From the NCBI RefSeq assembly GCF_030272615.1, contig NC_081407.1, positions 150,411,744-150,475,743 on the forward strand: a stretch of 64,000 bases of DNA, written 5' to 3'. A model generated the notes under the pieces. That model was not told where the DNA came from, did not search any database, and saw only the letters and a program-made list of their open reading frames with translations. Shown in pieces: positions 1 through 12,181 of the stretch. Each line of letters begins with the position of its first letter. Within the stretch, counting starts at the first letter, position 1. The position numbers and the translations under genes are program-made. This stretch comes from Cryptomeria japonica. Its lineage: Eukaryota; Streptophyta; Pinopsida; Cupressales; Cupressaceae.

Positions 1-158
1 TGTTATTTGGGAGAGATTATTACTCTTTGTATCTGTATTTTGTTTTCTGTTTATGATCTCTTTCTGGGAGATTGTTGGTTTTTGGTATTTGACATTTCTG
101 TTTTGGCACTTTGATGGTTTTTCCATCTTGTGTTGCCATCAATGCCAAAGGGGGAGAT
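1..158 (+). mobile_element. 3' internal end of an upstream copia element, with polypurine tract
   Basis: No gene is seen here. The stretch ends in a purine-rich tract, CCAAAGGGGGAGATTG (about 145-160), immediately before a TG that starts an LTR. A 31-bp block around it recurs identically in front of the second LTR at about 5625-5655, so it is the polypurine tract (plus-strand DNA primer) of the same copia family. The internal part of this copy lies left of the window. Confidence 0.6.
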
Positions 159-1197
159 TGTTGGTATTTTGGTATGGTTTTGTCATTGATGTCAACACCT
201 ACTAAACACCTATCAACTCTGGCACTTTGGAGAATCAGCAACATTCACCGGCAAGCAAGTGACTTATGCACAGTCACCGGTATCTTGTACACCGACAGGA
301 TATAATGATCACTGGCACTTGGAAGGGTATGGAAAACACTTGGTTATGTTGAAGACATCATGTGGACACCTTGTCTTGGAGTTTTATTTATTGGTATATT
401 CGTATTTGCATATTTGTTGTTACCAGCAAATAGGTCCAGGCTACACCGGCAGGTTTATCTTTTCCAGATCAACATGGCACGCTATGGAGGTGACTTATTG
501 TTGTTGTAAATGCATTAAGCTGACATGGTGAATCGGTTATTGCATCGGGTATTAATTAATTTTATTGTATTATCCTTTAGAGCCGACCTACTAAAATTGG
601 TCTTAGGATATGGTATAAATGTAAGATCGAATGTGGAATGCGAAAAAGGATTGTGTGAAGGTATATGCGAGAATAAGCAGAGCTATACATGCAGACATCA
701 TTTGAAGGTTGAAGGAGGGTTTTTGTGAAGACAATTAGAACTACACTGGTACTGAATCCAGCATATGAAGATGCTATTTTGAGCAGTGCATTCTTATTGG
801 ATTTAACCATCCAATTGTAGTCAGTGTGACTCCCATTTTGTGATTGAGCAGTGAGCTCTAGGTGCTTGGCCTTTCTACATGTGCAGACCCCATTTGTATA
901 CACTTACTATCTACAGCAGTATCATCTGATTGTGGGTAAGGTTTCCCACCATGGTTTTTCCCCTTACAAGGTTTCCACGTACAAATATTGGTGTTATGTG
1001 TTGTGGATGACTTTGTCTTTTTGTTTCATGCATTAATCCTTACCGGTATTGCAATTAATTGTTAAAACTGTCTACCGGCATATTAGACTGGTTTACCGAT
1101 TTAAGCATTAAGTTGGTTAAGTTGTTTTTGGTTTGAATTTATTTGACAACTGATTAACCCCCCCCCCCCCCCTCTCAGTTGTCTCTGGGACCTAACA
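159..1197 (+). repeat. Copia LTR (first copy)
   Basis: The LTR begins TGTTGG directly after a polypurine tract and probably ends at CCTAACA; it ends no earlier than the CTCTCA at about 1178. Near its 3' end is a run of 15 C residues (1158-1172) followed by TCTCA. A block at about 938-1010 (TTTTTCCCC, then GGTTTCCACGTA) is typical of plant copia LTRs and has a counterpart in the second LTR. It is about 1,039 bp against about 1,504 bp for the second LTR and is clearly diverged from it, so the two are probably not the original pair of one insertion. It may be the 3' LTR of the upstream copy that also borders the next one. Confidence 0.65.
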
Positions 1198-1955
1198 AAT
1201 ATGCAACATATTATCTGGAGAATGATTACACTGCACCTAGCACCTACCCAATGACAATGGAAGAGATAAAGGCAAAGCAAGAACATATTCAAGCAATGAT
1301 TGAAATAACATCAGCATTGACCGACTAAGAGTTTAATGATCTAGAAGGTTGTAATGATGCCAAAGCTATGTGGAACAAGCTTATATCTATGTATGGTGGT
1401 GATGAACATGTTCAAAGAGAAAAAGTAGATAGTCTAAGAGGACAACTTGAATCCATGAGAATGAATGAAGGTGAGAACATAATCCAATACAGTACAAGGT
1501 TAAAAGAAACTGTCAATCAAATCAAAGGAGCAGGAGGAAATATTGAAGAAAAGGATGTAACAAGTAAGTTGCTGAGAACACTTCTACCTACTTATGCCAT
1601 TCGAGTCTCTACAATTAATGAATTAAGGTATGTACCAAACATGCCAGTCTCTTTGGATGCTACTATCGATAAGCTACATGCTTTTGAGTTGAGTAATTTT
1701 GATAACATTGGGTCTTCGGTAAACAAAGTTGAATCTGCATTCAATTCTTTTCATCTTGATGAATCTAATGATTACAATGATAGAATGTATAAGTATTCTG
1801 AAGGAAATCACAGTGGAGCAAGTGAGATATTTCGCAAAAACATGGAAGAAGTACATAAACTATATCAGGAAATCAGAAAGCAAGAAGAGTTTGAAGCATT
1901 ATTGGCCAGAAGGTTGCTGAGAGGCAAAGGTAAGTATAAGGAAAGTTACCTTTGA
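1190..1955 (+). pseudogene. gag: Copia Gag (UBN2-type), broken
   Basis: Gag builds the cytoplasmic particle in which reverse transcription occurs. The readable core runs from the ELEGC-like segment (DLEGCNDAKAMWNKL, about 1337-1380) through EKVDSLRGQLESMRM and ENIIQYSTRLKETVNQI to the C-terminal charged region, which is the usual layout of the UBN2 gag domain. An in-frame TAA at about 1326 interrupts the N-terminal part. The start codon region is missing because the reading runs back into the LTR junction. The frame closes at 1953-1955 and the downstream part of the polyprotein is in another frame. No CCHC zinc knuckle is readable. Confidence 0.75.
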
Positions 1956-1984
1956 AATGTTTTAACTCTGATTAAATTGGACAT

Positions 1985-3496
1985 ATGGCTTCAAACTATC
2001 CTGACAAAGAATCTAGTGAAAAGAGAGAATACCGAGATGACAGACAGAAAGACTACCAATACAGAGGGCACCGAGACTTCAGAAGGAGAGATAGAAAGAC
2101 ATGCCTAGTAGCTGATGAGGAAACCAATGATGATAAATCTGATGGGACTGAGACAGAGGAAGTTGTATATGTGGCTATTAAAGATGGATCAAATGAAGAA
2201 AGGCATGAAGAAAAAGCCTTAATATCACACATAAATAACAATGATTCTTGGATCATAGATACTGGATGCTCACATCACATGACAGGTGATAAACACAAGT
2301 TTGTTAAATTAGAAGATAATGATGGAGGTTATGTAAGATTTGGTAATGATGCACCATGTCTTGTGAAAGGTAAAGGATCTATCACACTTCTTGACAATGC
2401 TAAATGTGATGATGTATATTAGGTTGAAGGTTTGAAATACAATTTGTCAAGTGTAGCACAGCTAAACAATACAAGATACCGAATAGAATTTTAGAAAGGA
2501 ATTGTCAAAGTTCATGACAAACATGGAAAGTTGGTTGCTATCGGGACTCAAACAAGAGGTAATACATTTCATCTTGACTCAACTCGGAACAATTGTCTAT
2601 ATGCAAAAATAGAAGACACTTGGTTATGGCATAAAAGGTTTTGTCATGTAAATTTTGATAACCTGATCAAAATAAGTAAGAAGCACCAAGTAAGAGGTCT
2701 ACCGAGCTTGGAAAAACTTGAGAATGCAATATGCCGAGGATGCCAGATGGGTAAGATGACAAAATAAATATTTACAAGTAAGTTTTACACTTCTAAAGGA
2801 ATTTTAGATCTTGTACACAATGATCTTTGTGGTCCTATGAAATTTCAAAGTTATTATGGTGATAAATACTTCATATTATTTGTGAATGATTACTCAAGGA
2901 TGATGTCAGTTATGTTTTTAAAAGAGAAATCAGAAGCCTTTCAAATGTTCAAATGGTATAAGGCACGAGTTGAAAATGAAATAGGAAGACAGTTGAAATG
3001 TCTAAGATCTGATAGAGGAGGAGAGTTCATTTCAGATAAATTTAACTTATTTTGCAATGATCATGGTATAAAGAGACAAGTGTCTGCACCGAGAACACCA
3101 CAACAAAATGGGATACCTGAAAGAAGAAACAGATCAATTGTAGATTGTGTCGAAACCTTGATGATAGAAAAGAGAGTACCTCAAATATTTTGGAGAGAAG
3201 CAATAAGCACTGCAGTTTACACCCTGAACCGAGTACAACTAAAGAAAGGAACTATGAAGACACCCTATGAAATCTGGTATGACAAGAAACCAAATGTAAG
3301 TTATCTTAAAATATTTGGAAGTAGATGTTATGTTCACAAAGATGACAGAAATGGAAAATTTGATCAGAAAAGTGAGGAAGGAACATTTCTTGGTTATTCC
3401 TCTAGGAGTAAAGCATTTAAATGTCTGATCAAATCATCTAACAAAATAGAGGAAAGTGCGAATGTGAAAATTGATGAATTTGCAGAAAAGAAATGA
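1985..3496 (+). pseudogene. pol: Copia protease and integrase region, broken
   Basis: One frame with in-frame stops at about 2420, 2492 and 2765. The protease signature is WIIDTGCSHHMTG (about 2249-2285), an aspartic protease active site of copia type. It is followed by the GAG-pre-integrase region with the zinc-binding pair HKRFCH and CRGC (about 2630-2745). The integrase core then shows FVNDYSR (first Asp), SDRGGEF (second Asp) and QQNGIPERRNR (Glu), so the DDE triad is present. Integrase would insert the cDNA into chromosomes. The frame ends at 3496, where RT continues in another frame; this overlap of about 25 nt marks a frameshift. At least one stop (about 2492) fits CAG to TAG change. 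Confidence 0.85.
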
Positions 3497-5285
3497 TGAA
3501 GGAAACTCCAAAGAACCAGAAGATTATGAAGAGTTTGTATATGTACAACCGAGAAGTCTAACCGAGAAAGCCGATGAAGAAAATACTCAGTTATCGAGTG
3601 ATGAAGAGGATCATAAAGAGCCTACCGAGCCTATATTAGCAAAATATGTCAGAAGAAATCATGAATCAAGTCAGATTATAGGAGATAAGGATGCTCCAGT
3701 GATGACAAGGAACAAACTGAGACAAAACACATGTCTGATATCCGAGTTTGAACCGAGGATAGTAAAAGAGGCATTAAGCAATGAAGATTGGGTGAATGCT
3801 ATGAGAGAAGAGATTGAACAAATCAAGAAAATTGAAACATGGACACTAGTCCCAAGACCAAAAGAGAAAAATGTAATCAGTACAAAGTGGATTTTCAGAA
3901 ATAAGCTAAATGAAAAAGGTGAGGTCATTCGGAATAAAGCAAGACTAGTTTGCAAAGGTTATGCTCAAAAAGAAGGAATAGACTATGGTGAGACTTTTGC
4001 ACCTGTGGCAAGACTTGAAGGAGTGAGAACATTGTTGGCATATGTTGCTTACAAAAATTTCAAGGTATATAAAATGGATGTTAAATCTGCATTTTTGAAT
4101 GGTGTACTAGAAGAAGAAGACTGTATTGAATAGCCTGAAGGATTTATTGAAGAGAAGAATAAAAATCAGGTATGTAAGTTGAACAAAGCTTTATATGGCC
4201 TAAAGCAAGCACCCAAAGCATGGTATGAAAGGTTGCACTCTTACTTAATCAAGATTGGATTTATGAGGACTAGTGAAAACAACATGTATATGAAGAATGA
4301 TGAGGATAATGGAATATTGATTTCAGTCATATTTGTTGATGATATTGTTTTTTGTGGTAATGATTCTTTATGCAAGAACTTTGGAAATGAAATGTGCAAA
4401 GAATTTGATATGTCATTAATCGATGAAATAAAGTATTTTATAGGTTTACAGATACTGCAAATGAAAAATGGGATTTTCATTACTCAATCCAAGTAAATAA
4501 AAAAAATCTTGAAGAAATTTGGAATGGAGGATTCTAAACTTGTAAGTACTCCTATGACTACTAATTATAAACTATCAAAGAATTATGAATCTGCATATGT
4601 TGATGAGACACTTTACCGAGCTATGATTGGAAAGTTGAAATATGTAGTTCACAGCAGGCCTGATATAGCACATGCAGTAGGTATAGCTGCAAGATTTTCT
4701 ATAGATCCCAAAGAAACCCATATGACAACAATCAAGAGAATTTTCAGATACTTTAGAGGCACTGAAGATTATGGTTTACTATATAAAAAGAGGAATGATT
4801 TTGACTTAAAAGTCTATACTAATGCTGATTGGGCAAGAAATATTGATGACAAGAAAAGCACAAGCGGTGGAGCTTTCTTTTTGAGAGAAAGACTAGTGAG
4901 TTGGCTTAGCAAGAAACAAGGATGCATTTCACAGTCAACAGCTGAAGCTGAATATGTCACTGCAACATTGAATTGTACCAATATAGCATGGATCAAACAA
5001 TTGTTGGAAGGTATGAATAAGACAGTTACCGAGTCAGTAACTATATTTTGTGATAATACAAGTGCTATTAACATTTCAAAGAATCCAATAATGCACTCTA
5101 AGACAAAGCATATCTCTATAAAGTATCATTATCTAAGAGAAGAAGTTCAAGAAAAGAAAGTTGTGCTGGAGTATGTTAGTACAAAGGAACAAATAGAAGA
5201 CATCTTCACAAAGCCACTGCCAAGGGACACTTTTGAGTATCTCAGAAGTAAGTTAGGGGTCCTACCCCTATCTAGTACTCACTGA
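3471..5285 (+). pseudogene. pol: Copia reverse transcriptase and RNase H, broken
   Basis: Reverse transcriptase and RNase H copy element RNA into DNA. Readable RT blocks include [66 protein letters not shown] and the catalytic FVDDI (about 4335-4350). RNase H blocks include TNADWARN (usual form ADADWAG), TAEAEY, DNTSAINISKNP and HSKTKHISIKYH. The frame is kept throughout but has a TAG at 4131 (family consensus has Gln there, before PEGF, so CAG to TAG fits) and a TAA at about 4494. The reading ends naturally at 5283-5285. The catalytic residues are intact, so decay is by stops rather than loss of motifs. Confidence 0.88.
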
Positions 5286-5654
5286 CAGAGTTCGGTGAAA
5301 GAATCAATTCTATGACTCTACATAATACTATTTGTGAGTTGATGCTGATTTACACACTTTAGAAGGTCGTCTAAAGTTGTGCAGGAAATAGTGAATGAAG
5401 ACAAGAAGCCCTGACCGAGATTAAGATGATACATTTGTATATGTTTTAATAAGAAAGGATATTACTTCAAGGAGAAGTCATCATGAATTAGTTTTACTTT
5501 TGGCATTGTTTTCAAAGGGGGAGAAGACTAATGACAGGGGGAGAAGATCATAGGAGAAGTTTACAGCTCAAGGATAACAGGAGAAGAAAAACAACAGTCC
5601 GAATTAATTGGAATAAATCAAGTTGGTATTGCCATCAATGCCAAAGGGGGAGAT
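5286..5654 (+). other. Copia 3' untranslated stretch and polypurine tract
   Basis: No gene is seen. It contains three purine-rich blocks: AAAGGGGGAGAAG (about 5513-5525), CAGGGGGAGAAG (about 5535-5547) and the terminal CCAAAGGGGGAGATTG (about 5641-5656) that abuts the LTR. The last is the likely polypurine primer; the earlier two may be accessory tracts, as in other long copia elements. Confidence 0.6.
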
Positions 5655-7158
5655 TGTTGGCTTTACATTAAGTTTGTTGGTATGATGATATTGAGAAGGT
5701 TGTTGGAGATTGTTGATATAATTGATAAAGGATGATTACTGTCTTAATAATATTATTTTGTCATTGATGTCAAGCAATTGATTTTCTGATTCAGTATGAT
5801 GTTGTCATATCTTGAAAAGTATGTTTTGATGAGTATAAAGATGTCGGTAAGTGACACAGAAAGAATGTGAAAATGAAGGGGAGTAATAAGTTATTCAATG
5901 GGCAACTATTACCGAGTTAGACAATGATGAGATTATGTTATTTTGATTGTTTTGATATCCTATATATGTGTATTTGAAGACTGAATATGAAGGAGAAAAG
6001 ATTTCATGCATCAGAATGAGTAAAGGTTTGATACTGTTCTATTTTACTGAGCAAGGAGCTAGTTGGTAAACACCAACGTTATCAGTGTCGGTTAAAGTAG
6101 AAAGAATGTCTATCGAGTAAAGTTTGGTATTTACTGAGTATCAACCGAGTAGTAACAGAATGCATTGGATGAATAAATACATTATTAAATGAAGGATGCC
6201 AATGAGCTGGAGATTTATAAGAGATTGGAATGTTGTGCAAGAATTTTTTTAAGGATCAACGAAAATGAAAATTCAAGAGTTGGATCTACAGTGCAGATTG
6301 AACGGTCATAACCGAGCACAAGTACCAAGGAAGGTATACAAGTTCCAGGGCAAGATAAAACATTTTTTAGTTCGAAGGATTCAATGAACCTAGTCAAGTT
6401 TGAAGATCTGATGGCTAAGATTAATCATGGGAAATGTGATTAAGGAGATTAAGCGGTTTGGAATTGCTTATAAATAAGGAAAAGTTGATGAATAAAGGAT
6501 GCGGGCAAATAGAAGAGTAGTGATACTGCAGAGGTGATTACCGAGTACAAAAGATTGGAGATCTGATTGAAAAACAAATTGAGAAGCCCAGCAAGGAGGA
6601 AGATAAGTCTTATGACAAGATTATTTTGAGCATATAGAGTCTGCTTTAACATTTCAGATGTGAAGTTGCAGATATATTTTATTACTGTTATTTATTTTGT
6701 AAGTGATAGGAAATCTCTTAACCGAGTGGACCTAACAGTCTTATTTGTAAATCCTCTAGCAAGGTAACATTCTGAATGAGTGTTTAAAATCCTTTGACAA
6801 GGTCACTTCTAACAAAGTGCAAGATTCTGATAGATCTGAGGGAAATCCCTTGACCGGGTCACATATAGCAATGTGTTTATGTAATCTTTAACAGGATTGG
6901 CTTTTAACCGAGCATACTCTAGAAGAGTATATTTTCTTAGTGGGTCCGAAATCCCACAATGGTTTTTCCCTATTTGGGTTTCCATGTTAAATCTGGTGTT
7001 AAATGTGTTTTGTTGTTTCAAGTTTATCAGTTTATGAGTTTGAATGATTTATAGTCATAGCTGCATATCAAGTAAGTTCTACCGAGGTTGAAACTGATGA
7101 ATATTTTGGATTGTGAGTTTATCTGATTCACCCCCCCCCCCCTCTCATCTAACTAACA
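5655..7158 (+). repeat. Copia 3' LTR (second copy)
   Basis: It starts TGTTGG after the polypurine tract and ends at ACTAACA. A 12-C run (7131-7142) followed by TCTCA lies just inside the 3' end, as in the first LTR. The conserved block around 6942-7020 (CCCACAATGGTTTTTCCC, then GGGTTTCCATG) matches the first LTR. Many copies of ACCGAG are scattered through it. It is longer than the first LTR by about 465 bp. Confidence 0.7.
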
Positions 7159-7843
7159 AAAACATCCTATGTGCTAGCCTACCCCCCGCCTGCGCTACAA
7201 TATGCTCCTCAGACGCTAGAACACCTAGGTTTTTGCTATGCGCTAACACTCCTATCGTATGTGCTAAGAAAATTACCCTACGTGATAACCCAGCAAAAAC
7301 CAACCCAAATTTGGAAAACGTGATCGAAATGAATAAAATCAATCAAAAACACAGAGGGATTTGAATCTCTTACTGGTGGACCATAGGTGACAAGTCTCTG
7401 GTAACACCTGACGTGCTCAAATTAGTGCAAGGAGTATGGAATCGACATCATCGTCAGATCTCCAAATGTCACAATCACAAGGAGACAAGTGTGCAAATGA
7501 TTTTTCCAAATCACTTTTTACCTTTTGATAGGGTAAAATAAAAAAGGTTAATAAGTGGGGCGTGTATTTTCCTCCCACTTTTTCATTTTTAACGTCATCA
7601 ACATCATTTTTGGGAGATGAATCAATAATGTGCATTCAACGCAGTCAATATTCTCATATTGCAAATTAATCCAAACACGCTCATCAACTTGACAAATTTT
7701 CACTAAATCCTTGATTCATCTCCCGAGGGGGCATCATATCGACATTTCGACACATAGCATCATATTGATCAAATTTTGACAACATATCTGACAAATTTTC
7801 TTTGAATCAACATGTGCACACACGTCACTTCAAAGAGGCAAAA
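7159..7843 (+). other. Gene-free stretch; tail of a Tat-type gypsy element
   Basis: No coding region is recognised. 7168-7290 carries a phased series of short motifs (GTGCTA, GCGCTA and variants). From about 7715, CCCGAGGGGGCAT and the tract CTTCAAAGAGGCAAAA just before 7844 correspond to the 3' untranslated end and polypurine tract of the young Tat-1 element (reverse complement of 18440-18545). This suggests that the LTR beginning at 7844 originally closed an element lying to the left, most of which is gone. Confidence 0.45.
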
Positions 7844-9289
7844 TGTAGATGTATAAATCTGACCACTTTCCTAAATGAATATTTAATATTCATTTTAACC
7901 CCATTCCACTTATTAATTAAATTCTATTTAATTAATCTCTTCGCATTCATCTATTTGATTAAATGAATTACTCAATTTATTTAATTAAATTCATCTAAAC
8001 CCTTTTTTAGCCTTTAAATTAAATAAATTACTTTATTTAATTAATTCCCCTTTCTCCCCTTTAATTAAATTTACATTTAATTAAATTGATCCTTGTAAAT
8101 AAATAAATCTAATTTATTTATTTAAATTCCCCACTTGTATTTATGCAAGTTGCATCTATTTTGTTGAAATAAAGTAATCTTATTTTAATTAAAATCCTCC
8201 TCCATCCACTTGCATTTTCCTACATCTCCCACTTGCCTCTTAAACCCCCTTCTAGATTATTCTAATCCCTTCCAATTTATCCTAGCTCATCTCCTAATTA
8301 TTGTCACATTCCTAAGCAAAGAGAAGTCACTTCTCAAAGCCTCCAAAGTCTTTGAAATACAATAAAGGCTTTATGTCTTCAACAAGATAACTTGTTGAGT
8401 TCCTCCAAATTTGGAAGGACTCTTACAAATTTGTCCCCAAAGTCTTCCTAACCATTAATGGTTAAACTCAACCTTCTTGCATGGTTAGATACTTTCTCTC
8501 TAACTCAACCCTCATCTAACCCAAGGGCCTCATCAAGCATTCATGGCTTTAACCTTGGTTATCCCTTTAACCCTTGCACAAGAGTTTGCCCCTTGGATAA
8601 AAGCTTTATCCAATGGATGACCCTAACCTAACCTTAACCCTTACCTCCTAGGGTAACCTTCATGTCTTCTCAAGCATTTAATGCTTCTTACATCTCCTCT
8701 CAAGCAACCTCTTGTTGACAATTGTCACCATTTCATTGGTGAGAATTGTAAACATGGATTGATTAACTTTCAATCCTAGCCCTTGTTAAGATTATCCAAT
8801 CTTGACCATCCATTGCCCTATTTTCCCTATAAATAGAGATCTCATTTCCTCATTTTCACACATCCAAGTCTTTTGTGCATCAAACTTATAGTCATTTTAC
8901 TAAGCATTTTAGCCTCTTTTTGTTAAAATCATATTATAATTTAGAAGCATTTTAAATATCATAGAATATCCATGCTAGACTAGTATATCATTGCTAGGAT
9001 AATTTGCTAATCTTATTATCATCTTTATGCTAGCTTAATCATCATAATTTCAATATAATATATATCTTAGAATGAATTCATACATATAAATCAAACATCA
9101 CTCATTCTTGGAGTTGTCATTCCTAAGTCACTTTGCTTGGTGATCTGAGAGCAAAGACATTGACTTTAGGGATCCTGTGAGATAAAGAACAATGGGACAC
9201 CCCTTGGGAAGTTGAGCTGTTTCAAATAGTTCCTATACTTGCACCAAGAGTCTCATTGGTGTGTGGGTATTTTGAATCCAACTTTTACA
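7844..9289 (+). repeat. Tat-type gypsy LTR
   Basis: It begins TGTAGATG, the diverged form of the TGTAGACACC start of Tat-1 LTRs, and probably ends at CTTTTACA. The first half is rich in ATTTAATTAA-type blocks, as in the other Tat LTRs of this window. A promoter-like TATAAATAGAG lies at about 8829-8839. A TTTTGTCGCCC segment follows the 3' end and may be a decayed primer-binding site. A polypurine-like tract precedes it, so whether it acted as a 5' or a 3' LTR is unclear. The flanking 5-mers do not match. Confidence 0.6.
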
Positions 9290-9328
9290 CTTTTGTCGCC
9301 CTCATTCCCCGCATACAATCATTAATCA

Positions 9329-9762
9329 ATGGCTTTTCTGGCTAAAATTAGATCAGAATAGCTCCTAAAGATCAACACAAAATAGTGTTTGCATGTGCTT
9401 GGGGAACATACTATTGGAATGTGATGCCCTTAAATATTCAAAATGCCAAAGCCACTTATCAAAGAGTAATGACAACCTTTTTCCATGATTGTATGCATAC
9501 ACTCATGGAAGACTATATAGATGACTTACTATGCAAGTCACTTACTAGAGATAGTCATCTAGGCATCTTAGACATGATCTTCATTAGAATAGACGAATAT
9601 AAGGTTCATCTAAATACTAAGAAGTGTGTATTTGAGATAGTATCGAGAAAACTCCTAGGCTACATTTTATCTCATCAAGGCATTGAAGTGGACGCAACAA
9701 AGGTGAAATCCATAATGGACATACCTCCACACTCTAATTTAACACAAATGATAAGTCTTTAG
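9329..9762 (+). pseudogene. pol: Tat-2 reverse transcriptase fragment
   Basis: This is a gypsy-type RT of the Tat lineage, recognised by comparison with the better preserved Tat-1 RT at 25347-26237. Readable parts are IRIAPKDQHKIVFACAWGTY, WNVMPLNIQNAKATYQRVMT, the catalytic EDYIDDLL (Tat-1 has EDYVDDLL), and TKKCVFEIVSRKLLGYILS. Everything N-terminal to the finger region is missing, and the sequence starts abruptly about 40 bp after the LTR. That implies a large deletion of leader, gag and protease. The frame ends in a stop at 9762. The fragment is non-functional. Confidence 0.8.
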
Positions 9763-9768
9763 AGAAAA

Positions 9769-10940
9769 TTGTTGTCTATTCAAAGATTTGTTGCACAATT
9801 GGCTGAAAAATGCCACCCTTTTCAAAATTTTATTCACAAGGTTGTAACTTTTAGATGGAATGATCAATGTCAACAAGCATTTCAACTACTCAAGGACTAT
9901 CTATTATCTCCACCAATCTTGATGCCTCCTATTAAAGGCAAGCCATTCATTTGTATATTTTTTCAATAGTAACAACTCTAGGATCTCTCTTTGCAGAACA
10001 TAATGATGAATGAAAATAGAGTAATATATTATATTAGTTGAACGCTTGTGGGCTATGAGCTGAGCTATACTCTCATTAAGCCTGCATGTTTGGCAGTTGT
10101 CTTCACCTCCCAAAATCTTAAACACTATATGTTGAATCATAAGACATTGTTGGTAGAAAAGATAGATCCCCTGAAATACCTCATCAACAAAGAAACTCTC
10201 ACAAAATGATTATCTAAATGGATGATGATCTAAGCAAGTTTAACATTGAATGTGTAGATTGAAAAGCAATAAAAGGGTAAGTCATAACTGACCAACTTGC
10301 AGATGCTCCTATTCTAGATGATCATCCCTTGTTATCTAAATTTCTAGATGATCCAGTGTTTATGGCTACACCCTCCATCAAGTGGAAGCTCTACTTTGAT
10401 GGTTCACACATAAGACATGGCTTGGGGGTAGGAATTTTATTTATCACACCACAAGGGGATGAAATTCCTAAGTTATATAGAATAACTTTTCAATGCACCA
10501 ATAACATTATAGAATATGAGGCCTTGATAATAGAACTAATAATCACAATGTAGTGGAAGATCAAGAACCCTAAAATGTATGGTGATTCCCAACTAGTCAT
10601 CTACCAAGTGAATGATGACTATGATATTAAAGATGACAAACTTGTTCCTTACAAGAAATTGGTCGACTTTTTCAAGTCTCAATTTTATACAATTAGATTC
10701 GACCAAGTACCACGAGTGTAGAAAAACTAGTTAATGCCATGGTGACAATTGCATCATTGCTTGATATGCCACAAAATATTGAGAAATGCAATTTTTTAGT
10801 GGAACAACTTTTGGTACCTACTTTTGAAGTTCCCCAGTCTGAGCTTGTGCATGAAATTGTTGGTCGCAATTCTCCCTTGTACCAGGATATTTATAATTAT
10901 AGGTCTACATACCCAAATCTTACCACCAAACATGTCCAAT
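9769..10940 (+). pseudogene. pol: Tat-2 RNase H region (two RNase H modules), broken
   Basis: It continues the RT with the connection segment (RFVAQLAEKCHPFQNFIHK) and a first degenerate RNase H. A second, archaeal-type RNase H module follows, typical of the Tat lineage: WKLYFDGSHIRHGLGVGILF (about 10381-10440), then IIEYEALI and YGDSQLVIYQ. Acidic catalytic positions are visible as in Tat-1, but stops (for example at about 10551 and 10720) and frame changes break it. An inverted, closely similar copy of this stretch lies at 39378-40625. Confidence 0.8.
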
Positions 10941-12135
10941 AACTAACATTGATCCTTCATTCACCAAACTTCTAGATATGTCATCATCAATGACACTCTT
11001 TATCATCAATCCCTAGACAAAACCCTTCCTAGATGTCTTGATTTGGAAGGGGCACAAATGACTTTAAATGAGGTACATAATGTTATATGTGGAGCCCATT
11101 CCAGTGGTCCAAACTTGGAAAATAAAATAATGAGAGCTAAATACTGGCCTACACTAGAACAAATTGCCTATAATTTTGTAAAGAAATGTGTCTAGTGTCA
11201 CATAAATAAGACTTGATTCATGCACCTACACAAGAGCTTCAACCTTTTATATCTTTGTGGCCTTTTACTTAATGGGGGATTGACCTCATAGGAAATATTC
11301 ATCCCAATTTTGCAAATGGACACAAATTTATAATAATTTCTACTTGGTAATTCACCAAATGGATTGAGGCCAATCCTGTGACCTATATTATTGGCAAGCA
11401 AATTTCCAAGATCATCTTGAATTATATCATATGTCAGTATGAGATTCCTCTAGAAATTGCTAATGAAAATGGGAATCCATTCAAGAACCAAGATGTTAAA
11501 GAACTTTGTGAGAAATTTTACCTCCAACACCGCTTTTCTACTTTGTACTATGCATAGAGTAATGGCCAAGTTGAGACATCAAACAAAACCATCATCAAAA
11601 TAATAAAAAAGATTGTTAATGGTGTTGGTTGATATTGGCATATCCAGTTGAACCTTGCCTTGTGGGTATATCATACCGGTATCTGCACTCCCACTGGTGC
11701 TAGTCCACATTCACTAGTCTATGGTTATGAGGTCATACTTCCTATTGAGGTTGATATCCCATCATTAAGAGTATTCTTGCAACACGTGATAAAGGATGAA
11801 TACTATAGGGTATCTAGGTTGTTTGAGTTAGAAATGTTAGATGAAAGATGACAAACTGCTATAGTTCATTTGTAAGCTTATCAAAATTGTCTCCATCAGA
11901 GCTATAACAAGAAATTCGTAGGTCGACATTTTGACATTGGTGATCTGGTCCTTGGAGTAAATCTAAAGAATTGATAAGTCGGGAAAAAAATAATTACATT
12001 TGAGCCTAATTGGCTAGGAGCATATGTAGTCACTACAACATATGGGTTGGTGTGTATCAACTTGCAATGTCAGAGGGAGAACCACTTTCAGATCCAATCA
12101 ATAGCATGCACCTCTGCAAGTATTTTAGATGATCT
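10941..12135 (+). pseudogene. pol: Tat-2 integrase fragment
   Basis: The zinc-binding part is readable around 11080-11200 (GAHSSGPNL-like region, then the FVKKC block). The core around 11250-11800 corresponds to WIEANPVTYIIGKQ and NENGNPFKNQDVKELC, and LALWVYHTGICTPTGASPHS matches the C-terminal core. The end (about 12050-12125) matches the Tat-1 terminus (EGEPLEDPINNMHL in Tat-1). Many stops and frame changes are present. The sequence is then cut at 12186 by insertion of the chromovirus; the element resumes at 34629. Confidence 0.75.
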
Positions 12136-12181
12136 TGAAAAAATATCAAAAAAAAAGAATAATGATCTTAAAAAAAATATC

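Larger units (their letters stand above)
159..7158 (+). mobile_element. Decayed Ty1/copia retrotransposon (whole span)
   Basis: The domain order is LTR, gag (UBN2-like), protease, integrase, reverse transcriptase, RNase H, polypurine tract, LTR. PR-INT before RT is diagnostic of Ty1/copia. The internal region carries several in-frame stops and at least two frame changes (between gag and protease, and between integrase and RT near 3471-3496), so it cannot make a polyprotein. No clean primer-binding site (TGGTATCAGAGC) follows the first LTR. A gag reading can be followed back to about 1190, so the LTR-gag junction is probably deleted or rearranged. Left and right target duplications could not be matched. 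Confidence 0.8.
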
